From the NCBI RefSeq assembly GCF_029867415.1, contig NC_081183.1:187451247-187515246 (forward strand): a stretch of DNA of 64,000 nt. The letters are read 5' to 3'. Both the position numbers and the translations under genes were made by a program. Source of the DNA: Vicia villosa (lineage: Eukaryota > Streptophyta > Magnoliopsida > Fabales > Fabaceae). This document shows positions 43,670 to 56,393 of this stretch, piece after piece; position 1 is the stretch's first letter, and every line of letters begins with the position of its first letter. The notes beneath the pieces were generated by a model, which saw only the letters and a program-made list of their open reading frames with translations, made no database searches and had not been told where the DNA came from.

Positions 43670-46600
43670 TTTGAAATAAAAACTATCTTCGGTATCTCCA
43701 GGCTTGCCCAATTCTGAAGCTGCTCTCCTGGTCTGACCCTTCGGATGAAGTTGGACGTTCCTTCCTTAGAGTCCATGCTGGATACCATAGCCACATGTTC
43801 ATACCTGCCTGTCACGAAAGTCTGTATAATCGGGGGGATTCGTTGTTCCTCCTTCACAGTGCTTGTGATCTTCGACGGTTGATATCCCAGCCCTAGGCAA
43901 TCCTTCTTCTCTAAGATCTCTGATATTTTGCCCCAGCCTTCCATATTCAGGTCCTGTAAGTCTCTCCAGGATGTTACTGCCCTTCGCACCTTTTCCACAG
44001 GTAGTGTGACAGCATTTGCAATCTCTAGTGCTTGGAATGTCGTTTCTAGCGCTCCTTCTCCAACTTTAATGTACCTGTATGAATCCAGGTTGCTGACAAA
44101 TATATCCTCTTCTCCATTGATGGTTACTATGGAATTTCCATCCACGAATTTTATTTTCTGATGGAGAGTGGAGGTGACTGCCCCTGCTGCATGAATCCAA
44201 GGACGCCCTAGTAGGCAAGTGTAAGCCGGTTCAATCTCCATCACTTGAAAATTGATATAGAAGGTATGAGGACTAACTATAACAGGAAGGTCTACTTCTC
44301 CAAATACCGGGCTCTAAGATCCATCGAAAGCTTTAACCACCAGACGGCTTGGTCTAACCAAGAGACCTTCCAAAGCTATTTTATCAAGTGTAGCTTTTGG
44401 CATCACGTTTAATAATGAACCTGTGTCGATCAGGACCCTGGCCAGATGAGCCTTTCCATATTGTATGGAGATATGCAAGGCTTTGTTGTGCGTCTTTCCT
44501 TGCGGAGGTAGCTCATGATCACTGAACCCCAAACATGCCCCAGCAGTTAGGTTAGCCACCATTCCATCAAACTGGTTGACTGTGATGTCCTTAGTTACAT
44601 GGGCGGCATTCAGAATTTTCATTAAGGCATCTCGATGCCTCTCGGAGTGTACCAGTAATGATAAGAGTGATATTTTAGATGGTGTCTCTTGTAACTGATC
44701 CACCACTCTATAATCACTCTTTTTGATTAAAGAAAGAAACTCCTCAACATCCTTATTTGTAGCTTCTTTACCCTTAGGGTTAGCCTCGTTATCTGGTCTT
44801 ATAATGGCTTGATCACTAGTTTGCGTCAAGTTTTCAGTTGGCTTTGGTTGCGCCCGTGCAGTTTTGAATATACGACCGCTACGAGTCATGCCCCCGGGCC
44901 CAACAATGCTTGACACAGCAGCATTGGTACCATAATTGTACTCCCAAGGCACCGCTTTCATTTTGTCTAAAGGATATGGATCTTTGATCGGGATGATCCT
45001 AGTATGCTCTTGTGTAGGTATCATCAGTGGTGGTTTAGAACAGGGAATGATTAACGGCTTCCTTGCCCCTTGACTGGGTATTATCGATGGCTCGTTCCTA
45101 TCCACCATAGCCACATACTCTTCCTCAGAATATTCTTTAAGCTGAATCAATCCTTGATCCATGAGTCTTTGCAGAGTGTCCTTAAAAGCCTCATTGTGTT
45201 CTAAGATGAACCCCTTTATAAGTAGATACCTCTTAACTGCATCTATGGGGGAGCTTCTTTGTTGAACCAATTCTTGCTCAGTAACGACCTCCATTGCATT
45301 GACTGCGCCATCATGGTGAGGCATAAGATTTGTTTTCACATTAGATATGTCAAAGGCGATTGCCCCTGACTCTATCAGATCCTAAACTATGTGTTTGAAA
45401 GCCCAACATTTCTCCAATGTGTGTCTGGGAGAATTAGCGTGGTATTCACACCTTTCATTAGCCTTGTAGTTGGGTGTAGCCTTGCCTGGAAGAGGAGGTG
45501 TCAGTGGTTTGATCTCTACCAATTGTTCATTTATCAAATACTTTAGTATCTCCTTTTTGGAAGTAGGTAGAGGATCAAATCTCCTTTGAGGGCCTTGGAA
45601 CCAGTTTTGTTGCGGTGGGAATGACATGGGAGGTCTAGATTCTTGATGCACCACTGCATTAGTCTCTACTTCCTTCTTTTTGGCAAAGGTTGGAGTGGGC
45701 CTCTTCGAGTGATAAGATCCAGATGGAGCTCCTTGTATCTTCCCATTCTTAATTTTGCTCTCGATTCTTTCACCAAGAACCACCAAATCTGAAAATCCTG
45801 AGGATACGCTTCCAACCATTTTGTCATAGTATGGCCCTTGTAATGTGGCCATGAACATGTATACCAGCTCTTTCTCCATCAGGGGAGGTTGGACTCGGGA
45901 AGCCATTTCCCTCCACCTTTGGGCATACTCCTTGAACGATTCCTCCTTCTTCTATGACAAATTTTGTAGTTGCATCCGGTTAGGTGCCATGTCCAGATTG
46001 TACTTGTATTGCTTTAGGAATGTATTAGCAAGGTCATTCCAGCTTCGGATATAGGACTTCTCCAGTTGCATGTATCAGTCGACAGATGCTCCGCTTAAGC
46101 TGTCTTGGAAGAAGTGTATCATCAGCTTCTGATCATTAGAATAGGCAGCCATTTTTCGCACATATATGCGCAAGTGATTCCTTGGACATGTGAGCCCTTT
46201 ATACTTCTCAAAGTTGGGCACCTTGAATTTGTGTGGAATAGTCAGATCTGGGACTAGACTCATTTCGAAAGTATCCACATCGAAGGCATCATACCCTTCT
46301 ACGGCCTTTAGTCTCTCTTCCAGTGCCTTGATTTGTCCGCTATCCTTAGAATCATTCCCAGAGTTAGGAGAATTCAGCTTGGGTTGAGGCACTTGGTTTG
46401 TGTCTTCCGTGTACCCATACTGTAGATCCAAGTAGTCTTCATCTTTAGGAGGATTGTTGACAGGGATGCGAGCTATGCGGGATGTCCCTTCCTTCTGAGC
46501 AGCATGAATAAATCTTTCTTGAGAGGCCTCTCCCTCTTCATGGGTCCTGATGATCCTTTTAAAGGAGTGAGCATTTGCTTTGTGATGGTCACTACCTCGA

Positions 46601-46800
46601 ACATATCCCAACAACGGGTTGCCATCATCTGGTATTTCCTCATACTGATCTTGGACTTCCTTAGCTTTTTCTTGCTTATCCTTGAGATCTTTCATGAAGC
46701 TCAGCATTTGGGTCATTCCTCCCTTGATCTCTTCTACAGCACCTTTCAGTTAGGTTACCTCTTCGCGAAGGGCGGCTTGATTCTGCTCTAAATGTTCCAT
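43670..46800 (-). pseudogene. Ogre gag-protease (exon 1) with five nonsense codons
   Basis: One reading frame continues from ATG at 46800 (MEHLEQNQAALREEV) to the donor at 43670. Gag includes FEKYKGLTCPRNHLRIYVRKM, a retrotransposon gag core with ASV[*]YMQLEKSYIRSWNDLA and a late CEYHANSPRHTLEKCWAFKH zinc-like motif. Protease follows with ARVLIDTGSLLNVMP near 44400 (catalytic D-T-G). The last part, FISK, meets the intron. In-frame stops lie at 46750 (TAA), 46075 (TGA), 45952, 45382 and 44314 (all TAG). No frameshift is needed over 3.1 kb. Several stops look like single G-to-A or C-to-T changes, typical of methylated transposons. Confidence 0.88.
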
Positions 46801-46977
46801 TGCTTTCTTCCTTTGGGATCTTGTCTGGTAGGGAGGTATGGTTGCAATGGTGTGACTGGAGATAAAGACAGTTTTTTTTTCTTTTTAATATTTTTTTGCA
46901 AAAAATAAAATGATATGCGTGCTATGAATGCTATGTTTATGCTATGCTCATGTCTTATCCACATTACTATTATAATA

Positions 46978-46981
<4 letters not shown>

Positions 46982-47029
<48 letters not shown>
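46982..47029. repeat. (AT)n tract between Ogre ORF1 and gag
   Basis: About 24 TA units in the otherwise AT-rich spacer 46860-47240. Confidence 0.9.
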
Positions 47030-47032
<3 letters not shown>

Positions 47033-47241
47033 TTTTTTCTTTTTTTTTAGTAAGGCTCCTTTTGTTTTGAATAATCTCTTTTGGTGAATAATTGCGAAGA
47101 AATCGAATAATGCGGAAATAAACACACTTTATTAATTCAAAAATAATTGAAAGAAAGTACAATTTAACTTGTTCATATTGCAAAAATAAATAACCAAAGA
47201 AATTAAACTTCCAAATAAATAAAATAAAAAACTATAAATGA

Positions 47242-49239
47242 CTAAGAACCCCTATAAATATCCTCCTTGAATTTGTCCACCATGTCTCTACAAAGCTCCA
47301 TGAATTCCTTCACTGCTTCGGGAAGGATGATGAGGGAAGACTCCGCTCTTTCCAAACTCTTTGGAATGTCTTGAATTAAATCATTACACAAGAAGACTAG
47401 CTTATCATAATTATCACGACATTTCTCATAATCTTCAAGCATCTTGGGAACCATGCTCACATGCTCATTTGTCGTAGAAACAATTGTGTATTGTATTTTC
47501 CAATAATTCCCTTCATCCCTTGCCGCCTCATATATCTCCCTTTGCCGTATGAATACTTGCCTAAGTGATGCCATAGCTTGAAGTGCTCTATTATACTCAC
47601 CGGTGCACTGTAAAAGTGCTTCTTCCGTAGTCAATCTCCTTGTGCGCTCTTCTTGTCCAGAATTGCGAGTTTCTTGAAGATCATATTTGAGATTCCTTAT
47701 TTCTACCTCTTGATCTTTAATCCTATCAGTTAATTCAAAGACTACAACTTCTAGATTTTTCTCGGATTCCGCTTTATCATGGGAAGCCTTTTCATAACGC
47801 CTTCTCCACCTTGCAATTTCTACACCCGCTTATTCCAACCTTTCATTGTGTGCAATTAAATCAAAGTTAGCACTTAGGACTCCTTCGGTTGCACACTTTC
47901 TTTTACTCCTTTGCCTATCATTCTCTTCCTTAGTGGCTTGAAGCTCTTGGCTCTTCTCCTTAAGATCGAGGCGTAATTGGCTCTTTTCGTTGGAAAGTCG
48001 ATGTATGTCAAGCTCTAATTTTTCCTTTTCCTTACGGGACACCTCTAGGGCAGCCTTGATTCATTCTATCTCTTCGATGGATAGAGAAATAGGATTAGGA
48101 GAATCGGGCTTGTACGTGGGATCTACAACAAAAGGAAGCAAAATCTTTCCAACTCTCTCTTGAACCCATTTAGTGTAAGGTTCCTTAGCAATGACATTCT
48201 TTGGCCCATAATTCTTTGTTTGAACATGCTTCCAAGCTTGAATTATTTTCTTTAATGTTCTTGGATTTCCTTTCCCATTGTCGTGCAAAACTAACTCTTC
48301 CACTTGTTGATCGGAAGGCTCACAATCCATAGAATGACCCAATTGGCGCAATGCTAACACGGGGTTGTAATTAATGCAACCTAAAGTTCCCATTAAAGGC
48401 ACATTGTTGAATTCCCCACATTTATAAATAATTCTTTCAGAATTCAATTTCCTTGCAAACCAAAAGATAGAATCTGCTTTGAGAGCCCTTAATTTCTGAG
48501 ACCATTCATGCCTAGTCAAATCTTTGATCAAGTAGTTGGCTTTGTAAAGATGAGAAGTCAACCAATAGTACAATAAATGAACACAACAGAATATCGTTCC
48601 CCTTTTCTTTTCATATCGATCATGGATAGTATAATAAATATTAGCCAGAATAGTAGGAGTTGGATCCTCATTTGAATTCCTGAAGGAGGTAAAAACATGA
48701 ATAGCAGCATCATCAACATACTCCGCCTTTTTAGGCAACAAAATAACACCAAAAATCAAGAGAGCTAGAAAATGTCCACAAATGTTCCATTGTTTCTTTT
48801 GAGCATAAGACATAGCTCGAGCTTCTAAATAAGTTCTCTTAATTCCTTGTATTTTACCATCAGTCTTGTAATTAGCTTCTAAATCCGCAGCGGGTACTTC
48901 TAAAGCTTTGGCCAAATCAGAAATCTCAACCTTCTTTTCAGCACCTGTATAAAATTCCTTTTTAATCCTCGAGAACCCAAGCATAGTATCCATCTCTTCC
49001 AAGGTAGGAGCTAACTGAAAATCCTAAAACGTGAAACACCTAAGCGGAGGATCATAGAACTGGATCAAAGCGGTGATAGCTTCTTCTTGAACCTTAACCT
49101 TGAGCAAATCCAGAATATCACCATAACGGCCCACAAACCTGTTCAAAGCAGTTGATGACATTTTATCCCTGATTATCTTTAATTTCTTGATATCAGGCAC
49201 TGAGACGGTAAGGTGGACAATAGGCTTCTTAGCATTCAT
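47242..49239 (-). pseudogene. Ogre ORF1 (function unknown), three nonsense codons
   Basis: A single minus-strand frame of about 665 codons starts MNAKKPIVHLTVSVPD at 49239, about 800 bases after the PBS. It is broken by TAG (49024), TGA (48061) and TAA (47830) without any frameshift. Residues about 80-390 form a globular region conserved in Ogre ORF1 and related plant proteins (YLEARAMSYAQKKQWNICGH, LLIFGVILLPKK, LLYYWLTSHLYK, EWSQKLRALKADSIFWFARK). The C-terminal third is a long charged coiled coil (KEKLELDIHRLSNEKSQLRL ...). The role of Ogre ORF1 is unknown; its position before gag is diagnostic for Ogre. Confidence 0.82.
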
Positions 49240-50021
49240 TTTCCTGAATATTCACCAAAAAGAAATATTATATTTTTTTATTCCTTTTTTTTCTTTTTTT
49301 TTACCTGTGGATAAGACATGATAAAAAAAATATGCATATGATGTATGATGCATGCAAACAATTATACACACAAAAAAAAACACAATAAAATAATAATAAT
49401 AAACATATATTTTGCACATAATCACATAGGCCCTAGGTTCATTAGTTCGACGTATCGGCTCGGGGAGCCTACCCTTCCCATAGGTATGTTCTAGAAGGTC
49501 TCATGGGGTCGTTCGTAGCCACCGAGACTTTTTGTCTCTTTGGATTTTAGAACAGCTCATTTTATCCATGAGGTTTGAATTTTAGGGGTAGGTTCTCAGA
49601 GAGATCAGCTAAATACCAAGTCCAGCCCTCAACAAGGTCGAGCCTCGTATCAGATATTTCCGGATATTTAACCCACTCTGAGTGGAATTATAATAAGACT
49701 GGTAGGCGATGTAATTCCCCTCTGGTCTTAAATATAATTCCCACGCTTAGGCTTAACAGCAATTATATATACCCAACAGTGCAAATTATAGGCAAATAAT
49801 AATTAAACATTTAAGGCAGATATGTCAATTAAGCATTTAATGAAAATAAAAGCAATAAATAAATAAAACAGGAATTAAATATTTATTAAAAATACAAACC
49901 CTGCCCCAAACCCTAAAAGTGGCAAATTAGCCAAACCCTAAAATTCGCCAGAAACCTAAACCATTGACCAAAACCTAAACCCTCTCAAGCCTTAGGAGCA
50001 TAATAATTAACCGAAGGTGTA
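49240..50021 (-). other. Ogre 5' untranslated leader
   Basis: Non-coding sequence between PBS and ORF1, AT-rich near ORF1, with a pyrimidine/purine mix elsewhere. Confidence 0.6.
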
Positions 50022-50039
50022 TCCCCATCAGAGTCGCCA
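50022..50039 (-). promoter_or_regulatory. Primer-binding site, tRNA-Arg type
   Basis: The minus strand reads TGGCGACTCTGATGGGGA two bases inside the 5' LTR. It agrees, except for about one base, with the arginine-tRNA PBS I recall for Ogre elements. Confidence 0.75.
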
Positions 50040-50041
50040 GC

Positions 50042-52654
50042 TGTAGCAACCTGCCCTAAAATTAACATTTAGAGTCGCCACCTATTCTGAATGGCGAATA
50101 GGAAACCCTACGCAGTATAAAGATTCGGGGTAAGTTATTATAATCAGGTTGAGGGAAGGTGTTAGGCACCCTCAACCCTTTCCTAAAGGTCGCATTGTAA
50201 AATAAAGGCTTATGGCAAGGTTATAAAGAAAGGTGACAGAAAGTAATAAGGTTAATATGCAAATACATGATTAGAGTTTTGAGGAGGGGGACTCGCCTTG
50301 TTGCCAAGTGTCTACGTATCTCCTTAGGGAGAATCAGAGTCAACGTAGTTCGGGCACAGGGTTATACGCCTTTGAATTTGATGTGGTATGGTTTGGAATT
50401 GTTTTTAAAGGCTTTTTGAATGGCCTATTGCAATTTTAAATTTGTGATTTTGAAGATGAAAGTGTTTTGAAGTTTGGCGTACAACCCTGATTTGATATGT
50501 TACCGTTAGGTGCAATGATCAATAGATTTGATCATTATAGTTAACGGATTAAATAATGTATTGCTGGTTACTCTGACCGATAGATTCGATCGTCACGAGT
50601 AGCAAATAAAATGTATTTTAAATCTTGCAATTAAATTATGAGTTTTATCATTGCCTCTCATAACCAATAAATTTGATTATTACACGACAACGAATTCAAT
50701 TATTTAGTTTTATTACTTTATCTCTCGTCATTGCGACTAATAGATTTAGTCGGGTCGAGGAGAGAATTAAACCAGAATTAGTTAAATTATTAGTAAATAA
50801 ATTAATTCAATTAAGATTATTTCTCGTCAATGCGACTAATAGGTATAGTCGGATCGAGGAGAAAATTAATATTAGAGAAAAACAATAAACAATTATCTAA
50901 ATTTTATAGAATTAATTAACTAATTGTTCTAATCAATTCTGCAGGGAGGTGTATTTTACTTAGGATTAATAATTTGTAGGGGTGTTAATAGCACAGGGCT
51001 TGGCCCATTAGTGATTAAGGTCCGGTTGATCATGTGTTGTGCAGGCGCATGGTGTTATAGTGTGTTACGAGATGTGAAACGTTGGATTCGAGCATAGACT
51101 GATCAAACAGTCTGCATGTGTTGGTGTTGAGGGCATACGATAAGGAAGCACATGGAATCACGTTCCATGATGCTGCCAAATGGCCATGATAGGCCAAGTG
51201 GCCCAAATCCGACGGCCAGGGGGAGGGGTAAGTCACCGATTTCAAACAAGTCCTTTCCATTTTTTGTTTTCTTTCTCTCTCTACCCTCGCCCCTCTCTCT
51301 ATTCTCTCTGCAACCACATCTAGAAAACCCAGGCCACCACCGTGAACCTCCGTCTACCACCCCTTACGCCACCATTAAACCCAAAATCCGATGAAGATCC
51401 TCATGATCTTCATCGTCCCAAACCCAGACCTTCAATGTTTTTACCCAGAAAACCAAGAATTATGAACAATCGGCAACCCTAACCTAGATAATCACAAATC
51501 CTAATCCTAAACTTGAACCAAAACCCCCAGAGACTTAAATTGAATGCATGCAATCATATAATCGTAAGCTAAGTCCGGATTTAGGGTTACCTTATTTTCT
51601 TCAATTTCTGGATCGTGTTAGCTCCAAATCCTCCTCTAATCTCCTTCTTCTTTCTCTTGTGTGCAGGTACGAAGGTGGAGATCAAGCGGCGCTCTTAGGG
51701 TTCTGTTTTTTTCAACCAAAAAAATCCCCTTCTTCTGATTAGTTCTTTCTGATTTATACTTAGGTTAGATTATTGTTTTAGGAAATTAGGGATTGGATTT
51801 GTTATCAATTCCGGATTTGATTGTATTGTAATCTTATTTGATTAATAAAAATATATTCAGATTTTAATTTGTAAATCTTTGATTCAATTTCCGCTTATTT
51901 GATTTGTTAAGATTGATTCAATTTGTTTTCTATTGATTGAAGATTTTGTGTAATTGATTTTGTTACGCGTTTGGATCCTTGGGCCTGGGCATGGATAATT
52001 CGCGGCTAGGGTTTGTGCTTGTTGCATCGGCGCTTGTGGAGTTTGGGAGACGATGAACAGGACTCGGGCCAACTTGACCCGGTCCAGTACTTTGGTTCAT
52101 CCATTGACCCAATCACCGATCCATGGCCCAGTTTATTTTTGCTCGTTTTTTTTTGCCCAAACGAACAACAAAAACAATCAACAAACAAAAAAACCCAATA
52201 ACCTTACTTTACTTATTTAATTATTTAATTAATCAATGAAATAAACTAATTAGTTAATAGAAATCAACAATTAATTAATAATGGTATGGTTAATTTTAAC
52301 TAGCAGACAAATAATAAGATTAATAATATTCAGTAAACACGTAAGATTAATAATACACCAATAGTAAGATTAATAATAATTAGTAAACAAATAAGATTAA
52401 TAATAATTATCAATATAAATGTTAGTGAAATACAACATGGGCTCTCAAAATTTTGTATAATTGGGCCCATTGCTTGGATCCAAAAAAAAAAATACTTGCT
52501 ATTCCAACTCCCATTTTATTTTAACCAACTTATGGGGGAATTTTATAAGAGATCGAGTTTAATAATAGATATATTAAACCCTATGGCTCTTAATTTTCAA
52601 CACCCTTAATAAATTAAAACAAGAATTGTATCGGTTAAATTTTGGGGTATGACA
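50042..52654 (-). repeat. 5' LTR of the Ogre-like element
   Basis: 2,613 bases, TG...CA. It would contain the promoter. The LTR region near 50725-50870 repeats TCTCGTCATTGCGACTAATAG with TAGTCGGGTCGAGGAGA twice, an internal duplication also present in the other LTR. Confidence 0.92.
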
Positions 52655-53422
52655 AGCGGACCTGTGATAACTCAGAAAATTTTCTGCAAAATTGCAGTCT
52701 GCTAAATCCTTTCTCACTTCAAAATTTCCAACACTTCCAGGTCTAAAAATAGAAACATTTCAGTGATAATAACCATGAATAAAAATTCTAACAACAAATC
52801 AACCCTAATATTTACAAAAGCTTGGATTCTTGACATAAATCTATAAAATTTCTTTTCAAAAACAAGAACCCAATAATAACATATGTTTTTAATCTATACT
52901 AGGGACACGAATAAACAGTTACTTCCTATTATTATCTTCTAATATCAACTAATATATACTCTACAAAGAAAATAAAAACAAAAGAACTAACCTTGCAAGC
53001 ACAAGTGGAGGAGATGAAGATTGCAAAACAATTAGAAAGAATATGAACTTCCTCCAAGAATGGATGCAAGGCTTAGGTTAGGAGATGAGAGAAATGCTTG
53101 GAAAAGTGAAGACTTTCGTGGAAATGAGGTGGCTAGGGTTTCTGGCCGCTTAGCCCCTCATAACTTGAGTCACCAGACTTCTGGACCGGGTCAGGTCCAC
53201 TAGCCCACTTTAATTTTTTTTCTAGAATTTTTGTTGGTCGCTTAGCGGATGATAAAAAACTCAATTTTCTGCAAAATTACACTAGTCCCCGTTTTCCCGA
53301 TTTTTCTCTGACCAATCCTAACAATCACAACACATAAAAAACAGTAGATACTTACAATGTTGGGGTGCCTCCTAACCAGCGCTTTGTTAAACGTCGGGTA
53401 GCTTGACGGTTCGTTGGCGACT
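52655..53422 (-). other. Athila-like element, region between integrase and downstream ORF
   Basis: Continues the element interrupted by Ogre: the left part starts with the duplicated AGCGG. CGCTTAGC/CGCTTAGCGG palindromes occur near 53148 and 53231. No intact frame. Confidence 0.5.
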
Positions 53423-53860
53423 TCACGGATCGACAAACGGAACGACTTCCGCACTCCGATCAACTTCACCACCAAGATAAACTTTGAGTCTTTGACCATT
53501 TACCGTCCAGGTTTCATTTGTTGCCGGATTCTCAAGCACGACCGCTCCATAATTCTTCACTTCTTTGATTCGGAACGGTCCCGACCATTTTGACTTCAAT
53601 TTTCCGGAAAACAACTTCAACCTTGAATTGTACAATAAGACCATTTGTCCTTCCTTGAGATCTTTTCAAAAATCCTCTTATCATGGTATCCTTTCACCTT
53701 TTCTTTGTAAATTTTGTTGGATTCGTAAGCTTGTAATCGCAATTCTTCCATCTCATGCAATTGCAACTTCCTCTTTTCACCACTTGCCTTTAGATCAAAA
53801 TTAAGCAACTTCAAAGCCCAATATGCCTTATGCTCCAACTCCACGGTTAAGTGACAATTT
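53423..53860 (-). pseudogene. Athila-like integrase C-terminus
   Basis: The minus strand reads [40 protein letters not shown] and [12 protein letters not shown], then after a one-base shift near 53640 [20 protein letters not shown] and SGPFRIKEVKNYGAVVLE ending at 53423. This is the characteristic chromointegrase tail of Athila/Cyclops-type plant gypsy elements. RT and the catalytic integrase core are missing; gag sequence directly precedes it. Confidence 0.8.
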
Positions 53861-53879
53861 TTTCCATAGGGATTGATGC

Positions 53880-54690
53880 GATATTACCGCCTTGAAATGC
53901 TCCTTAGGAATAGTTTGAGTATTTGCCGTGAATGATGGTCCAGTTTGTTTCTCAGCTAATTACTTAGCTAGTTGACCAACTTGAGTCTCTAAATTCTTTA
54001 TTGCTGTTTCATTACTCTTTTGATTTACCATTATGCTTGCATAAATTGATTTAGAGTCTCCTCCAACTTTGAAGGCTTGTCTTGAGAAGGTGGTTGTTGA
54101 TATGGACTTTGTCTTTGTTGATAATTGTCTTGCCTCCACCCTAGGCCATATGGTTGTGCATTTTGCCTTTGTTGGTATCCACCTTGATTTTGATAAGAGC
54201 TTGTCTTTATTGGTATCCACCTTGATTTTGATAAAGAGCTTGTCTTTGTTGAAAGACTCCTTGATTTTGATTCACCATATAATTCACTTCATTCACCGGT
54301 GGACAGTATCCGATATGGTGGTCTCCACTACAAAGCTCGCACAAAGCCACTTATTTATTCTTGTTAGGATCTTGTAACTCTTTGAGTTGTTGAGGGAGCC
54401 TTGCCATATGCATGGTAAGTTCATCCACTTATTGAGAGAGTAACCTACTTTGAGCAACAATCGCATCGTTGTTCCCCAATTCAATAAGTCCCAGTTTCTT
54501 TTGAACAACTCATCAATTATGTTGAATCTGATGATCATTTCTGGCCATTTTCTCAATTATTTCAATTGCCTCCTTTGCTGTCTTATCCATCAAGGAACCT
54601 CCAGCAGTAGCATCTAACAAAAGCTTAGGTTGTGGTTGTAAGCCATTGCGAAAAATATGAATCTGAGTGAGTTCATTGTTAGGAATGAAT
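53880..54690 (-). pseudogene. Athila-like gag fragment with zinc knuckle
   Basis: Minus-strand segments: LTQIHIFRNGLQPQPKLLLD, TAGGSLMDKTAKEAIEIIEKMA, a knuckle CELCSGDHHIGYCPPVNEV near 54310, glutamine-rich spacers, then IKNLETQVGQLAKQ near 53970 and NTQTIPKEHFKAV near 53900. The order matches Athila gag. There are repeated QGGYQ-like spacers (54120-54250) and several stops and frameshifts. Gag abuts the integrase tail at about 53870, so some 4 kb of pol is deleted. Confidence 0.75.
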
Positions 54691-55848
54691 TAGTAGTATT
54701 TTCGTATGTTAAATTAACTACCTTTTCATCTAAATTTAAACATATCTTATGATTTTTAAGGATTTTATGGTTAGAATTGAACTCCAGAGGTTCGATGCTA
54801 ATTGTAGAGCGACTTGCATCACTTTGGGTGTTATTTGTGCAGATTTTAAAGTTGAAAAGTAAAGACGAAGAAACACAAAGGCGTAGAGATTCTGGAGAAG
54901 AGAAATCACAAAGAAGGAGGATGAAGCAGAGGCCGAGCCGCGGTGTTAAGGGGCGAGACGCGCCATCACTTCTGACTTGGGCTCGCGCCTCGCCAATCCG
55001 TGTCGAGCCGCGGCAACTTCGTAAAAAAAGAAAATTGTTTTAAATAGAAGCCCTAATCCTCATAAGGGAGAGATCTTTGGTGAGCGAAATTCAGAGAGCA
55101 ATCCTATTCCAGAGCAGAAAACAACATCCGACGGAGAATTCAACATCAATTGAAGACATTCCCTTGATGAAGATGAATCCCTCTATGAAGTCTTGTGTGT
55201 TATTCATGTCTATGGAGAGCTAAACCCCATTGTGTTGAGTTTAAGGTAGTAGTTAACCTATGAAGATGCAATTACTTTGATTAATTCCTGTGAACAATTG
55301 TTTAAGTTTTATTATCAATAAAGAACCTTGCTTTTATTTTATATCATTGTTAAACTATCAATCGAGAGATAGGGTTCATACTTTTGCCCTAGGTTTTTAT
55401 ATTGACTTGTTCTTAATTCGCAGAGATGGGATTGTGAATAAGTTTTCATAAATCATCGTGTTTAATTCCCTTTATCTTTATTGTTATTCTGAGAGATCGA
55501 ATATCATACTGGTAGAGGTGGCTCGAAATTGATCTTAGACATAATATCAGTTTTGAGGATGAATGAAGATAATAGCTTATATAATGGTCCACTTGTGGAT
55601 TAATTGATCAATTGCATATGAATAGGTTGATGAACCCTAGAACTCAACATATTCATCACCATTGTTAATCACTTTTCAAGCTTTCAGTTCAATTACTTAT
55701 TACTTTCTTATACGCACTTTTAGAATAAACAATCAAAACCAGTGCTTTTTACCACTCATTATAATCCGACTATAGAACGGAAGTAATATTGACTCAATCT
55801 CTGTGGATACGATATATTAGAAAATATTTACCCAAAATACTTTCAACA
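54677..55848 (+). mobile_element. Probable gypsy-type LTR (solo or truncated)
   Basis: Starts near TGTTAGGAATG and ends TACTTTCAACA. It contains a GGAGAAGAGAAATC-type leader, GC-rich GAGCCGCGG blocks (twice, 54933 and 55005), the GATGAATCCCTCTATGAAG ... GAGCTAAACCCC block and a final CTCTGTGGATACGATAT motif, which together are typical of plant Ty3-gypsy LTRs. Flanking pentamers (TTCAT; GTGAC) do not match, so the edges or the solo status are uncertain. It interrupts the Athila-like gag. Confidence 0.5.
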
Positions 55849-56393
55849 GTGACGTGTCCTAAGACCAAGTCTTAACCTAGATTTTGACTAGGTTTACTTG
55901 TCCTCCAAACTTGCTGACCAAGTAAATAACGGCTACCTTGACTGGGCCGGTTCAACTCTCCCACTATATTTTCACCCATGATTTGGTCCACTCGATTGGA
56001 TCCTTTTTGGCTATAAATACATTTCTTTCATTCATTTGTTCACTACTCCAGAATTCACAACCGAATTCTTTCTCCTCTCTCTACTCTGCTCATATAAATT
56101 TTCTTTTCTGATTTACGACTGAAATTTATTCCAGATACTAAGACAGGTTTTTATACTATCTGAAGGTGTAATTCGAACGATACATCATAGTGCAAGTGAT
56201 TTTCGAATTATCTGAACGGGATGTTTTATCCTGGAGACGTCATCGTATCTCGAACTGCTTTGCATAATTAGTGGCAGTACGGTGAAATGTCTTAAAGAAA
56301 GCGACCTAGTACGCGACTCGTCCCGATAATTTTCTTTGTGCCAATATTTTTCAAATTCGAAAAACAACAATTTTAAGACGTTTTGTAACTGCC
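55849..56393 (+). mobile_element. Leader/LTR part of the second Ty1-copia element
   Basis: Contains a good TATA box context (GGCTATAAATAC at about 56009-56020) followed by a CT-rich start region, then an untranslated leader leading to the gag ATG at 56394. LTR boundaries and PBS were not identified. Confidence 0.45.

Larger units (their letters stand above)
35904..52654 (-). mobile_element. Ogre-like Ty3-gypsy (Tat lineage) element, 16.75 kb
   Basis: Two LTRs (35904-38521 and 50042-52654) lie in direct orientation with TG...CA ends and AGCGG duplications. On the minus strand the order is 5' LTR, PBS, ORF1, gag-protease, intron, RT-RNase H-second RNase H-integrase, tandem repeats, 3' LTR. The extra ORF before gag, the intron between protease and RT, the archaeal-type RNase H and the 3' tandem repeats are the hallmarks described for Ogre. 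It has at least eleven in-frame stops and about three frameshifts, so it is not autonomous. It is inserted in an older Athila-like element. Confidence 0.92.

Noticed and set aside
54677..55848. A solo LTR with a proven target duplication
   Set aside because: The flanking pentamers do not match, so only a probable LTR is called, without claiming solo status.
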